From NCBI GenBank assembly GCA_963735115.1, contig CAVTJR010000003.1, positions 744,001 to 808,000 of the forward strand: 64,000 nucleotides of DNA. The letters run 5' to 3'. Below the pieces are notes generated by a model. It did not search any database, was not told where the DNA came from, and saw only the letters and a list, made by a program, of their open reading frames with translations. Made by a program: the position numbers and the translations under genes. Positions within the stretch are counted from its first letter, which is position 1, and each line of letters starts with the position of its first letter. This document shows, one piece after another, positions 9,284-17,332 of this stretch. Source of the DNA: JAKACA01 sp963735115. GTDB lineage: Bacteria; Actinomycetota; Acidimicrobiia; Acidimicrobiales; Bog-793.

Positions 9284-9318
9284 GCTGACCGCCTCCAGCC
9301 CCTGCTCACAGCCCCTGC

Positions 9319-9699
9319 TCATTCCGAGCGGTGCAGGAGGGCTGTGGGCGTGCGGGCGGCGATGCGCCCGGGGACAGCGGCCACGAGATTGGCGAACACC
9401 AAGCCGCCGAGCGCGACGAGAACCATCGACAAGACCGGCACGGTGGGATCAGGAACGCCTGAGATTCCCCGGGCGAACAGCGTCCAGAGCCATCGTCCGA
9501 GGGCGATGCCGAGGGGCAGGCCCACGAGAACCCCGACGGCGGCGGAGACGGAGGACTGCCAGGCGACCGTTGCCGCCCGCTGCCGTCTCGTGAAGCCGAG
9601 CGTCTTTGCGAAGGCGGGTCGGTCGCCGCGCCGCGAGGCGGTCGGCTCGACGGCGTCCGAGCCCAGTGCCGGCAGAGTCTCTTTGAGCGCGCTACCCAT
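9319..9699 (-). pseudogene. C-terminal remnant of an FtsX-like ABC permease
   Basis: The 126-residue frame matches only the last part of an FtsX/MacB-type permease: KTLGFTRRQRAATVAWQSS leads into the penultimate membrane helix (VGVLVGLPLGIALGR), a short loop, and the final helix (LSMVLVALGGLVFANLVAAVPG), ending with the usual RTPTALLHRSE tail. Full proteins have four or more membrane segments, often over 800 residues, and an ATPase partner; neither is present. The sequence on either side belongs to other genes or shows no coding signal. It is best read as a decayed gene fragment. It lies convergent to the methyltransferase, with a 14-base direct duplication in the gap. Confidence 0.7.
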
Positions 9700-9871
9700 G
9701 ACTGCTGTTTTCGCACGTCGGGCTGGGTGACCGCAAGGGGGTCAACGCCGTGTTGAAAGTAGTGGTATTCCCACTGCCCAAACAGAGGTGGGTGCGCCAT
9801 CGTGGCGACGACCGATCAGCAGGTGCTGTGATGAACGCTGGGGCACAGGTGGCCGAGCGGTGGCACTCCGG

Positions 9872-10480
9872 TCAGTGGGTCCCTGGAATCTCGAGAAGGA
9901 CGTCAGGCCTCGGCTGGTCGGCCCAGTTCGAGAACGCCGTCACCATCCCCCTTACGAGCCGGTCGAAGCTGCGGTCGACGTCGAGCGGGAGGCCGAAGCC
10001 GCCAGCCGCCTCGAGGCTCACAAAGCCGTGCAGGGCCGATCGCAAGGCGCGGATGGCGTCGATGGCGTCGTCACCGCGCAAGTCGAAGCCGTACAAGACA
10101 TCGGCCACGACCTCCACAGCAGAGAGGGCGGCTGCCAGGTGGTCCGTGTCACCTGCGGCGGGGGCGCCTTGGCTGGCGGTGTAGCGCCCCGGGTGCTTGT
10201 GCGCCCAGTCCCGGTAGGCGTGCGCCATCGCGACGATGGCGTCTTCGCGCCATCGCCCGACGGCTGCACGGGCGAGCACGTCGGTCAATTCGACCTGGGC
10301 CCGGATGGCGATGCTGCGCTGCAGTCCTTCCATGCCGGTGATGTGCTTGTAGAGCGAGGGCTGGCGCACGCCGAGGCGCTCGGCGAGAGCGGCCAGCGTG
10401 AGGCGGGCCAGGCCCACCTCGTCGGCCAGCCGCTCGGCTTCCTCGACGACGCGGTCCTCGCTGAGCCCCGCCCTAGGCAC
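9872..10480 (-). CDS. TetR family transcriptional regulator
   Basis: A 202-residue TetR-type repressor. The N-terminal HTH is clear (LTLAALAERLGVRQPSLYKHITGMEGLQRSIAIRA at residues about 23-58, with the L-Y-x-H recognition helix). The C-terminal part contains RDWAHKHPGRYTA and VVADVLYGFDL, typical of the TetR_C_33/WHG subfamily. The GTG at 10480 overlaps the stop of the upstream hydrolase by eight bases, so the two are co-translated. The obvious target is the hydrolase promoter at 11313-11341, where an inverted repeat lies between the -35 and -10 boxes; autorepression of the operon is inferred from that. The ligand is probably the hydrolase substrate or product, also inference. Confidence 0.88.
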   Translation of the reverse strand: MPRAGLSEDRVVEEAERLADEVGLARLTLAALAERLGVRQPSLYKHITGMEGLQRSIAIRAQVELTDVLARAAVGRWREDAIVAMAHAYRDWAHKHPGRYTASQGAPAAGDTDHLAAALSAVEVVADVLYGFDLRGDDAIDAIRALRSALHGFVSLEAAGGFGLPLDVDRSFDRLVRGMVTAFSNWADQPRPDVLLEIPGTH

Positions 10481-11306
10481 GGCCAGGCACGGTCGCCAAG
10501 AAGGCCACGACGGCGTCGGTCGTGACGTCGGGGCGTTGCGACTGCGGATAGTGCCCGGCCTCGGGCACGATGACGACCTCTGCCCGCAGGGCGCGGCCGA
10601 TCCATTCGGCCTCCGCCTGCGGGTCGTCGAAGTCAGGGTCGAGAGCGCCCATGACAACGAGAGCGGGAGCCTGGACGTCTCCCAGCCGCGCCTCTGCGAG
10701 GGCGTGGCTCGTTCGCGTCGTACGGGAGAAGGCGGCCGCGTAGCCGGGCCGCCGCAGGTTGGCCACGACCTGGAGACGGTACTCGTCGAAGTCCGCCGGT
10801 CGCCTGCCGGCGTACAGCTTGGGCAGGTAGGCCTTCCACATGGCGGCCGCCCATGGGGGCGCCATGGCGACGCGCAGGAGGAGGCGGGCGGCCGCCCCTA
10901 TGCGAGGGTCACGAACGAAGGGCCCGACAAGTACCAGGCCATCGACCAGGTCGGGCCGCTCGGCCGCTGCCAGGATGGCCGCTCCGGCGCCCATGGAGTT
11001 GCCGACAGCGGTTGCCGGCCCACCGAGCTCGGTGATGAGGGCGGCGATGTCCGTCGCCGTCGCAGTGTCGCCGTAAGAAGTGAACGTGACATCGCTCTCG
11101 CCGTGGCCGCGCAGGTCCGTGCTGGCCACCCGGTAGCCCGCCGCCAGTAGGGATGGGGCAAGGAACCGGTACGTGGCGCGGAGGTCGCCCATGCCCGGAA
11201 CAAGCACGACGAGGGGACCGTCGCCGGCGACGTCGTAGGCGATTCGCCCGTCCGGCCGGGTGAGATAAGAGGTCCGTTGCGTGTCGGAGGCATTGTTCAT
11301 TGCCAT
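10473..11306 (-). CDS. alpha/beta hydrolase
   Basis: A 277-residue alpha/beta-hydrolase fold enzyme. The oxyanion region is VLVPGMGD (about 34-41), the nucleophile elbow is GNSMGAG with Ser104, the acid is in GALDPDFDDP, and the catalytic His is in EAGHYPQ near residue 255. DLRGHGESD is the usual strand-4 motif. The natural substrate is not evident. Two in-frame ATGs are at 11306 and 11300; the promoter places the transcript start at the first ATG, giving a leaderless mRNA without a ribosome site. It forms an operon with the downstream TetR regulator (8-base overlap). Confidence 0.88.
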   Translation of the reverse strand: MAMNNASDTQRTSYLTRPDGRIAYDVAGDGPLVVLVPGMGDLRATYRFLAPSLLAAGYRVASTDLRGHGESDVTFTSYGDTATATDIAALITELGGPATAVGNSMGAGAAILAAAERPDLVDGLVLVGPFVRDPRIGAAARLLLRVAMAPPWAAAMWKAYLPKLYAGRRPADFDEYRLQVVANLRRPGYAAAFSRTTRTSHALAEARLGDVQAPALVVMGALDPDFDDPQAEAEWIGRALRAEVVIVPEAGHYPQSQRPDVTTDAVVAFLATVPGRA

Positions 11307-11312
11307 GAAGCT

Positions 11313-11341
11313 ATGATACTTAGCGAATAGGCTACTGTCAA
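11313..11341 (-). promoter_or_regulatory. sigma70-type leaderless promoter of the hydrolase-TetR operon
   Basis: Read on the minus strand the boxes are TTGACA (11341-11336), a 17-base spacer and TATCAT (11318-11313), a near-consensus housekeeping promoter. The -10 box ends six bases before the ATG at 11306, so transcription should begin at or next to the A of the start codon. No ribosome site is present, consistent with leaderless translation. The -35 box overlaps the last codons of the acyl-CoA dehydrogenase homologue upstream. Confidence 0.75.
11321..11334. promoter_or_regulatory. candidate TetR operator in promoter spacer
   Basis: The inverted repeat TAGC-N6-GCTA lies wholly inside the 17-base spacer between the -35 and -10 boxes of the hydrolase-TetR promoter. 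That position is typical of an autorepressor site. The arms are only four bases, so the match is suggestive rather than strong. Confidence 0.4.
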
Positions 11342-12420
11342 CAGCCAACAGCTCCCCAACCCGCTCGCAACCGCAATTGCTCGGATTTGATCGCCGGTGT
11401 CTGGCCGAAGACGAGCAAGAAGATGGCCTGGCGGGCGAGCAGCTGAGCGACCGACTCCAGCAGCACGGCTCGTCCCCCCGTCTCGATGACGAGCGAAGTC
11501 GCCGTCGCCAGTGCGAGTTCGGCGGCTTTCGCCCGTGCTCGGGGGAGCGCGCCCGAATCGCTCCTGTCGAGCTGGTTCCGCCGTTCGGCCACCAGGTCCT
11601 CCGCCGCCCGCCCGGCGGTTCCACCGAGGAGGCGCGCACACCGGAGGGCTAGCCCGAGGGACAGGGAGCCGTTGGCGCGCAGACCGCCGGCGTCACGTTC
11701 CTGCCAGGAAGCGAACGGCTCGAGCCCGACGACCCGATCGTCGTCGACGAAGGCGCCATCGAAGGTGACCCGAACCGTGACGCTGGCGTCGACCGCTTCG
11801 AGGCGGAGGCGTTCGGCCGACACCCCCTGGCGCTCGACTGCGTCCACCAGCAGCCACAACACCGGCACATCGGGCATCGCCGGCACGCGAGCGGCGACGA
11901 GCATCACACCGATCCGGCTCCATCCGGTCACCCAAGGAGCGGTTCCGGTGAGGGCCCAGCCTTGCCTCGTCCGCTCGGCAGTGATCAGCGGTGGCCCCGG
12001 GCGCCGCAATCCGGCGAAGGCGACGCCGGCACGGCGCTCTCCGCTGCAGAGTGGACGCAGCCATTCCTCGGCGATGGAGCCACCCGCCAGGCTCACCGCC
12101 CGCACGGAGGCGTGGTGTTGAAGCCAAACGAACGTCGTCGTGAGGCAGCCCGAGGCGAGACGCTCGATCACGGCGAGAGACTCCTCCGCCTCGAGGCCGA
12201 GACCCCCGTAGTCGAGTGGCCCGGCTAGGCCGTAGAGCCCTGCAGCCGCCAAGGCATCAAGATGCGAGACGGGAACGGCTGTTGCCTGATCGACGGCGAG
12301 CGCCGCTGGGAAGAGCAACGTGTCGCTCAGCTGGGCCGCGAGCTCGAGCACGCCTGTGCTCCCGGCGCTTGACGGGATCGGAGCGTTCGCAACCGGGTCG
12401 GCTGCGGCGGGTTCAGGCAC
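11338..12420 (-). CDS. acyl-CoA dehydrogenase family protein
   Basis: A 360-residue member of the acyl-CoA dehydrogenase superfamily. An N-terminal helical domain contains LAAAGLYGLAGPLDYGGLGL (about 57-76); the central beta domain has GVAFAGLRRPG and TGTAPWVTGW (flavin-binding region); a helical C-terminal domain follows. It lacks the usual EGT-type terminal motif and is somewhat short, which suggests a specialised dehydrogenase or a monooxygenase-like relative rather than a classic beta-oxidation enzyme. GTG 12420 is the likely start; a TAGAAC sequence sits six bases upstream. The 3' end carries the -35 box of the hydrolase promoter. Confidence 0.8.
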   Translation of the reverse strand: MPEPAAADPVANAPIPSSAGSTGVLELAAQLSDTLLFPAALAVDQATAVPVSHLDALAAAGLYGLAGPLDYGGLGLEAEESLAVIERLASGCLTTTFVWLQHHASVRAVSLAGGSIAEEWLRPLCSGERRAGVAFAGLRRPGPPLITAERTRQGWALTGTAPWVTGWSRIGVMLVAARVPAMPDVPVLWLLVDAVERQGVSAERLRLEAVDASVTVRVTFDGAFVDDDRVVGLEPFASWQERDAGGLRANGSLSLGLALRCARLLGGTAGRAAEDLVAERRNQLDRSDSGALPRARAKAAELALATATSLVIETGGRAVLLESVAQLLARQAIFLLVFGQTPAIKSEQLRLRAGWGAVGC

Positions 12421-12472
12421 TCCAGTGTTCTACCGTCCGGCACACCGGCCTGGCGAACCACCGAGCCGGGGG

Positions 12473-12886
12473 CTATCCCTTGGTGAATCGCAGTCTCTCG
12501 GCTTGTTGGGGCCAACCGCTTGATCGCCAGAAAGCTGTCGCCAGCGGGTCGGTCTCGACGACGATCGCTTGCAGGCGGACAGCCCCGAGACCCGCCAACC
12601 GCGCCTCCGCCTCAGCCAGCAGCCGTCGACCGAGGCCGCCCCGCCGCTGAGAAGGTGCGACGGCGAGGCGATACACCGATCCCCGCCAGCCATCCCAGGC
12701 GGCGATGATCGAACCGACGACGCTGCCGCCGAGCTCGGCGATGAGCAGCGCCCCGGGGTCGTGGGCGATGAGGCGTTCGAGACTGTCGAGGTTGTCAGTG
12801 TGTCCGGCTTCGACCTCAGCCTCCGTCCACAGGGCCAGAATGGCTGGGAGGTCATCTCGCCCGGCCGCACGGATCGAGGACGCCAT
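12473..12886 (-). CDS. GNAT family N-acetyltransferase
   Basis: A compact 137-residue GNAT protein. The N-terminal strand-helix (IRAAGRDDLPAILALW) is followed by LLIAELGGSVVGSIIAAWDG, the acetyl-CoA pyrophosphate loop VAPSQRRGGLGRRLL (Q/R-x-x-G-x-G/A at about 77-91), and the terminal FWRSSGW segment (family F-Y-x-x-x-G-F). It resembles RimI-like small acetyltransferases; the substrate is unknown. It is divergent from the truncated haemoglobin gene with 53 bases between starts. The ATG lies six bases from a TAACAT box, so the mRNA may be leaderless. Confidence 0.85.
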   Translation of the reverse strand: MASSIRAAGRDDLPAILALWTEAEVEAGHTDNLDSLERLIAHDPGALLIAELGGSVVGSIIAAWDGWRGSVYRLAVAPSQRRGGLGRRLLAEAEARLAGLGAVRLQAIVVETDPLATAFWRSSGWPQQAERLRFTKG

Positions 12887-12892
12887 CGACCG

Positions 12893-12898
12893 ATGTTA
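12893..12898 (-). promoter_or_regulatory. -10 box of a probable leaderless promoter (GNAT gene)
   Basis: TAACAT on the minus strand ends six bases before the ATG at 12886, matching the TAnnnT pattern and spacing seen at 11313, 16054 and 17555. No good -35 box was seen 17 bases upstream (TCGGTC), so this is a weaker call. Confidence 0.4.
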
Positions 12899-12939
12899 TT
12901 TCCGGCGCGCCTCGGGACCGATATGGGAAGGTAATTGCT

Positions 12940-13404
12940 GTGCAGCGCCCGTCGATCTTCGAGGCCGCCGGCGGGCAGGCGGCCTTTCTCAAGCTTGCGG
13001 CTGCCCACCACGAGCGGTGCCTGCAGAATCCAGTCTTGAACCATCCGTTCTCTCATCCAGGACATCCGCAGCATGTCGAGCGACTCGCCAGCTACTGGGC
13101 CGAGGTGTTCGGCGGACCTCCGCTTTACTCGCAGTCCTGTGGCGGTCACTCGGGCATGCTCCACATCCACGCCGGCACGGGGGCGCACGTTGAGCTGGGG
13201 GTTCGCTTCGTCGAATGCTTCGTGAGGGCAGCAGATGACGCCGGTCTCCCTGAGGATGCCGACTTGCGGCGTTGCCTTCGTGCCTACATGGAGTGGGCGG
13301 TGGGAGAGGTGATGTCGTACTCACCGCAGGGAGCGACGGTGCCGACGGACCTGGCGGTTCCCCGATGGTCCTGGGGTGGACTCGAACCGAAGCCCCTCGA
13401 GTGA
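12940..13404 (+). CDS. truncated haemoglobin (group II-like)
   Basis: A 154-residue globin of the truncated type. PVLNHPFSHPGHPQHVERLASYWAEV at about 31-56 matches group II truncated haemoglobins (the conserved HPF and HV-x-x-L-x-x-W/YW stretch). GGHSGMLHIHAG at about 68-79 holds the likely proximal haem histidine (H75 or H77). These haem proteins bind oxygen or NO and protect against nitrosative stress. The GTG start at 12940 has a GGGAAGG site nine bases upstream. The stop overlaps the GTG start of the next gene (GTGA), so the hydrolase is translationally coupled. Confidence 0.85.
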   Translation: MQRPSIFEAAGGQAAFLKLAAAHHERCLQNPVLNHPFSHPGHPQHVERLASYWAEVFGGPPLYSQSCGGHSGMLHIHAGTGAHVELGVRFVECFVRAADDAGLPEDADLRRCLRAYMEWAVGEVMSYSPQGATVPTDLAVPRWSWGGLEPKPLE

Positions 13405-14057
13405 GACGCCGAGCGGGCGCCTCCGTCTCCGGCCTGCTGCTGGCGCCGGGAGCGAGTGCCGGCAGGGAGCAGTCGTCGCTCGTCGCCATCGACCAGGCCG
13501 TTTCCCAGTTGGGTCTTCTCGTGGAGCGCATCGACTTTCCGTACCACGTAGCGGGCAGGCGGAGGCCGGACGCCGCCCACGTACTCATCGAGACGGTGCG
13601 CTCGTCCGCCCGAGGGCTCGCCGCTCGTGCCGGCCTCGGCGCTGCTGGGTCTGGCGATCGTGCGGCCGGCGCCAGGATCGAGGAAGGCCCGCTCACCGGT
13701 TCTGTCGTATTGGGCGGCCGATCCATGGGTGGTCGCATCTGCTCGATGGCCGTTGCCGACGGCCTGCCGGCGGCAGGTCTCGTGCTCGTGAGCTATCCGC
13801 TCCATCCGCCAGGGCGACCGGACAAACTCCGGACGGAGCACTTTCCCCGGCTGACGGTGCCCTGCCTGTTCGTGTCCGGCACTCATGACGCCTTCGCGTC
13901 GCCTGCCGAGCTCGAAGCCGAAACGGCGACCATCGCTGGCGCCGTCACGCACGTCTGGGTGGACGGCGACCACAGCCTGCGGCGACGAGACGCCGAAGTT
14001 GCCTCGCGGGTGGCCGAGTGGATGCGGACGCTGATGGGCGTGCGTACGCCTGCGTGA
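13401..14057 (+). CDS. alpha/beta hydrolase, KANL3/Tex30-type
   Basis: A 218-residue dienelactone-hydrolase-like or Tex30-type alpha/beta hydrolase. LLLAPGASAGREQ is the oxyanion loop region, LGGRSMGGRICSM carries the nucleophile Ser, SGTHDAFA holds the acid, and DGDHSLRRR the histidine. Members of this family are small cytosolic esterase-like proteins with no settled substrate. The GTG at 13401 overlaps the haemoglobin stop in a GTGA junction, so the pair is co-translated; a longer frame back to 13272 runs inside the haemoglobin gene and is unlikely. No promoter of its own is evident. Confidence 0.82.
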   Translation: MRRRAGASVSGLLLAPGASAGREQSSLVAIDQAVSQLGLLVERIDFPYHVAGRRRPDAAHVLIETVRSSARGLAARAGLGAAGSGDRAAGARIEEGPLTGSVVLGGRSMGGRICSMAVADGLPAAGLVLVSYPLHPPGRPDKLRTEHFPRLTVPCLFVSGTHDAFASPAELEAETATIAGAVTHVWVDGDHSLRRRDAEVASRVAEWMRTLMGVRTPA

Positions 14058-14121
14058 CGGTGAGGGCCACGTCACCGAGTTGCAGTGGTCGCCGGGAGCA
14101 AATCGGGAGCAGAATGGATCT

Positions 14122-14823
14122 GTGAGGCTCGTCCTTCAGCCCCCGCGCTGGTGGTGGCTCGCGATTGCGCACGAGCACGAGCGCCGTCGCGAGGCCGCGC
14201 AGACCTTGCGGCTGGCGACGGAGTGCGACGTACCGATGTACGGCCTCGGCGACGAGTGGCAGGGAAGCAGGGAGGCGCGCATCGGGTTCTGCCATGCCAG
14301 CTTTCGGAGAGGATGGTTGGGATTGCGCCTGCAGGACGGTCCCCTCATCGTCGATGAGCTCCGGGCCTATCATGAGGCCGAGGGCAAGACGCTCATCGTG
14401 ACGAGCCATCGCGAGGGCGAAGAGGTGGACACCGCCCGACTCGTCAACAATTTCCTCTCCATCAGCTGGGTGATCGACCAGCGACAGCCCGCCTCGACCG
14501 AGAGCGAGGACGATGAGCGGGCGCCGTCGCGGTCCCGGCCTGCTTCCTCGACGCTCGACAGGGACTGGCGTGCATTCGAGGTGAGGGTGGATGGCGCTCC
14601 CGCACGATTCCAACGCCTCAGCATGGCGGGTCACTGGCTCGCCCTCGGCACGATGAACGACCACCTGGTCTCGATCGAGGGACACGGCGTCGTCGCCGAG
14701 GACCTTCGCCTCTCGAGAGTCACAGATCCGTCCGCCTGGGTGAGTCGGCCGTGTCCCGCAACGACGGGCCGGACAATCGTCGAGCTGGGCGATCGGCTGG
14801 GGGATCTCCTCGGGTTGCCGTGA
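14122..14823 (+). CDS. hypothetical protein
   Basis: A 233-residue acidic protein that I do not recognise. It starts with VRLVLQPPRWWWLAIAHEHE, contains one short acidic low-complexity linker (ESEDDERAPSRSRP) in the middle, and repeats a strand-rich pattern (WRAFEVRVDGAPARFQRL, GHWLALGTMNDHLVSIEG) that suggests a beta domain in the second half. No signal peptide or membrane segment is seen, so it is probably cytosolic. The start is uncertain: GTG 14122 with GGGAG upstream is preferred over TTG 14080. It ends 13 bases before the next gene and likely shares its transcript. Confidence 0.6.
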   Translation: MRLVLQPPRWWWLAIAHEHERRREAAQTLRLATECDVPMYGLGDEWQGSREARIGFCHASFRRGWLGLRLQDGPLIVDELRAYHEAEGKTLIVTSHREGEEVDTARLVNNFLSISWVIDQRQPASTESEDDERAPSRSRPASSTLDRDWRAFEVRVDGAPARFQRLSMAGHWLALGTMNDHLVSIEGHGVVAEDLRLSRVTDPSAWVSRPCPATTGRTIVELGDRLGDLLGLP

Positions 14824-14836
14824 GAGGCAGACGCGG

Positions 14837-15967
14837 GTGAACCCATCGCGGGCAACGCCGCTGCATCGAGCTCTCTCGTCCGGCGCACTTCTCATCATGC
14901 TGCTCATGCTGGCGGCAACGGGTGGCGCAGGGGGAGCGTTGGCCTCCACGAAAGGCGCCGGCGGCTCAGGCGCCTCCGCCTCCGCCTCCGCCTCCGCCGT
15001 GCACGGCTGGCGCCTCGCCTGGAAGTCGAACATCCGCTACCTGAGCGCACTGGCGTGTCCCACGGTCTCGGAGTGCTTCGTAGCCGGCGGCACGCCTCGA
15101 TACGGGTACATCCTGCGGACCGAGAACGACGGGCAGAGCTGGACGGCCACGACCATCAAGGCACAACAGTTCTTCGACGCGGTGGCGTGTGTCGACCAGG
15201 AACATTGCGTCATCGGTGGGAGCGGCGACCAAGTCATGGTGACCTCGGACGGTGGCGACCACTGGTCGCCAGTCGACCTTCCGACTGGCGTCACGGGACC
15301 TTCCGGGCTCTCGTCTGTCACCTGCGCGGCGAACGGCACCTGCTACGCGGCGGCTGGTCTCAGCGGCTACAGCGGGACCATGCTGTACGTCTCGACCGAC
15401 AGTGGCCAAAGGTGGGGCTTCGAGAGCTTCGTCCACAACCAGATCAACTTCATGACGTGCCCGCAGCCGTCGTCCTGCGTCGGTGTGGGATCAGTGCCAC
15501 CGGCGGACGGTTCGGTCGCCTGGCCGGCGGCAAGTCGGACCACTGAGAACGGTTGGTTGACGTCGTCAAAGGGCAGGTTCCCAGGAAAGTGGTTGTCTCT
15601 CACGGGCGTGTCGTGCCTCAGCTCATCTCGCTGTTATGCAACCGGTCTGAACGAAACCCTCAAAGATCCAGACAACGTGGTCCTACTCACCAACAATCTC
15701 GGCCAGACGTGGAGAGCCGTCGCGACCGCGCCTGGACTCGGCGGTTTGACGCCTTGGAGCATCAGCTGTCCAACGAGCACCGCTTGTGTCGCCGGCACTG
15801 ACGGGCAGTCTGTCGTGACGACGAACGACGATGGGGCGCGGTGGGGGAGAGAGGTGATTTCGCGATTCTCGGGCCTCGAGGGAGCGACCGCGGTTACTTG
15901 CGCGGCGCCGCAACACTGCATGGCCCTCGAAAGTGGCGACCTATACATGATATTGGTCCAAGGTTGA
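14837..15967 (+). CDS. secreted beta-propeller protein with seven C-x5-C repeats
   Basis: A 376-residue exported protein. The signal peptide covers about residues 12-37 and is followed by a Gly/Ala/Ser linker encoded by tandem GCCTCC hexamers (about 14969-14998). The mature part has seven repeats of about 45 residues, each holding a C-x5-C pair (for example CPTVSECFV, CAANGTCYA, CPTSTACVA) and a strand like VTSDGGDHWSPVDLP. This is the BNR/Ycf48-like sialidase-propeller pattern, and seven repeats fit one seven-bladed propeller with a disulfide per blade. A binding rather than enzymatic role is inferred, since no catalytic residues are seen. A GTG start follows GAGAGG. It is related to the 14-repeat protein at 34451-36691. 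Confidence 0.8.
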   Translation: MNPSRATPLHRALSSGALLIMLLMLAATGGAGGALASTKGAGGSGASASASASAVHGWRLAWKSNIRYLSALACPTVSECFVAGGTPRYGYILRTENDGQSWTATTIKAQQFFDAVACVDQEHCVIGGSGDQVMVTSDGGDHWSPVDLPTGVTGPSGLSSVTCAANGTCYAAAGLSGYSGTMLYVSTDSGQRWGFESFVHNQINFMTCPQPSSCVGVGSVPPADGSVAWPAASRTTENGWLTSSKGRFPGKWLSLTGVSCLSSSRCYATGLNETLKDPDNVVLLTNNLGQTWRAVATAPGLGGLTPWSISCPTSTACVAGTDGQSVVTTNDDGARWGREVISRFSGLEGATAVTCAAPQHCMALESGDLYMILVQG

Positions 15968-16053
15968 GCTCCCATGTATTCGGGTATCGGTCACCCCGCC
16001 TCACCGGCATTTGAGCAGGCGGTCTCGAAACCTACGGTGCGGGTCTGACCCGT

Positions 16054-16059
16054 TAGGCT
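16054..16059 (+). promoter_or_regulatory. -10 box of a probable leaderless promoter (HicA-like gene)
   Basis: TAGGCT ends six bases before the ATG at 16066, which has no ribosome site. It fits the TAnnnT -10 pattern and the same spacing to the start codon as at 11313 and 12893. A -35 box is not clear. Confidence 0.4.
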
Positions 16060-16065
16060 GCCGAC

Positions 16066-16401
16066 ATGACCGACGAGGGCGTTCCGACACCGGCGAACGA
16101 GCCCGCTCAGCAGCCCGCTCAGCTGAGCAGCCATCATCGTGACACCCTGGAGCAGATATTTCGGCACCCCAGTGGCCATAACATCGAGTGGCACGACGTT
16201 CTCTCGCTGCTCGAGGCGGTGGCGTCGGTGAGAGAGGGCCATGACGGCAAGTACGTCGTGACGCTCGGAGGCGAGACGGAGATGATCGAACGACCCAAGC
16301 ACAAGGACATCGCCGTCCAGCAGGTGGTCGACCTGCGCCGCATGCTTCGTGCCGCCGGCTACCACGAGCAGCTCGAGGAGGCCAAGGCCGAGGACGACTG
16401 A
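16066..16401 (+). CDS. small conserved protein, HicA-like fold
   Basis: A 111-residue protein with a proline/glutamine-rich N-terminus, a helix (HHRDTLEQIFRHPS), NIEWHDVLSLLEAVASV, a beta hairpin (KYVVTLGGETEMIERPKH) and a final helix VVDLRRMLRAAGY. The last part lines up with the end of HicA-type double-stranded-RNA-binding-fold proteins (V-P-x-H ... L-R-x-x-L-x-x-A-G), but the catalytic GSH of HicA toxins is not obvious. No HicB partner directly adjoins it; a ribbon-helix-helix gene lies 1 kb away on the opposite strand. Toxin activity is therefore doubtful. It appears to be transcribed alone from a leaderless promoter. Confidence 0.6.
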   Translation: MTDEGVPTPANEPAQQPAQLSSHHRDTLEQIFRHPSGHNIEWHDVLSLLEAVASVREGHDGKYVVTLGGETEMIERPKHKDIAVQQVVDLRRMLRAAGYHEQLEEAKAEDD

Positions 16402-16630
16402 GCCCGGTCGGCACGGCCGACCTTCGTCATGGCAACCATGAGGGGCGGCAAGGGACCGTCCTTACTGTCGCGATTCGGAAGAATCGTCCGGCGAATGTCG
16501 CTGAAGAAGGCACCCATTGGGGACTCCTTCCGAATCGCCGGGGTGCTTGGAGACCGAGGCGATATGGTTGTATGTGACCCGAGGGTCATCGTCCAGCCGA
16601 CGTGGTGGAGCGACTGGAGCGCCGCCTTGC
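16402..16630. other. gap between convergent genes with a small perfect hairpin
   Basis: This 229-base gap has no convincing gene. An ATG at 16429 opens a frame on the plus strand, but its codon third positions are not GC-biased and it runs into the VWA gene. A perfect inverted repeat CGATTC-GGAA-GAATCG occupies 16471-16486 and may act as a weak bidirectional terminator. Confidence 0.4.
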
Positions 16631-17332
16631 TCAGGGGTTCTCGCCGGAGCGTTGTGCTCGCTTCTGCAAGTCGATTTCGGCCCCCTTGTCGCCCTCGAAC
16701 AGATCGCGGTTGTCATAGGCCGCACCGGTACGGATGGCGGCTCGACGCCGGCTCACGGCAGGGGAGAGGCTGGCGAATGCCGCTGCGGTACCTGTGCCGT
16801 CGGCTGCGAAATTCTGGACGTTGCCGACCGAATAGCCGATCTGGCCGCCTTCGGCGTACGAGTCCTGGTTGGCCCCGAGATAAGCGAAGGTCCAGCCGAG
16901 CTCCTGCCGTTTTGAGATGAGGCCGAAAATCTGCTTCTGCGTGTACTCAGTGCTCCGGTTCTCCATACCGTCGGTGAAGGTGACGAACAAGATCTCCTCG
17001 GTTCGCGAGCCATCGATGGCGGTCTTCTCGGCCCGGATCGTGGCGTCGGCGATGAGGTGGCCGATGGCGTCGTAGAGCGGGGTGCCTCCTCGGGGCTGAA
17101 ACCTCGCCCGATCAAGCGGTTCCACCTCCGCGATGGGGCTTCCGTCTACGAGCACCTCATGGGAATCCTGGCTGTCGAACTGCACCAGCGTCAGGACGGC
17201 ATCGTGGCCTTCGCCTTGCTGGGCAGCGAGAAACCCGTTGAACCCTCCCACCACGTCGTCGGCCATCGATTGCATCGATCCGGAACGATCGAGCAGGAAA
17301 TAGATGTGCAAGTTGCGAACTTTCTTGGTCAC
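16631..17332 (-). CDS. von Willebrand factor A (VWA) domain protein
   Basis: A 233-residue cytosolic VWA protein. The metal-ion-dependent adhesion site is complete: DRSGSM at about 15-20 (D-x-S-x-S), the Thr in PRGGTPLYDAIG near 85, and FTDGMEN near 118 (acidic MIDAS residue). The C-terminal 60 residues (GYSVGNVQNFAADGTG, and the terminal charged tail) are not a known domain. There is no signal peptide. VWA proteins of this kind bind partners through Mg2+ and often work with AAA ATPases, none of which is nearby. Its ATG overlaps the stop of the RHH gene (ATGA), so the RHH regulator and this protein are made together. Confidence 0.88.
   Translation of the reverse strand: MTKKVRNLHIYFLLDRSGSMQSMADDVVGGFNGFLAAQQGEGHDAVLTLVQFDSQDSHEVLVDGSPIAEVEPLDRARFQPRGGTPLYDAIGHLIADATIRAEKTAIDGSRTEEILFVTFTDGMENRSTEYTQKQIFGLISKRQELGWTFAYLGANQDSYAEGGQIGYSVGNVQNFAADGTGTAAAFASLSPAVSRRRAAIRTGAAYDNRDLFEGDKGAEIDLQKRAQRSGENP

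Noticed and set aside
10481..11639. Longer minus-strand frames extending the hydrolase to 11639 and the TetR regulator to 10657
   Set aside because: The extra residues are Arg/Ser/Pro-rich shadow sequence of the neighbouring genes, lack homology, and the promoter at 11313 places the hydrolase start at 11306.
16429..16920. Plus-strand frame starting MATMRGGKGPSLLSRFGRIV
   Set aside because: The first part looks protein-like but its codon third positions are not GC-rich like real genes here, and it runs antisense into the VWA gene.
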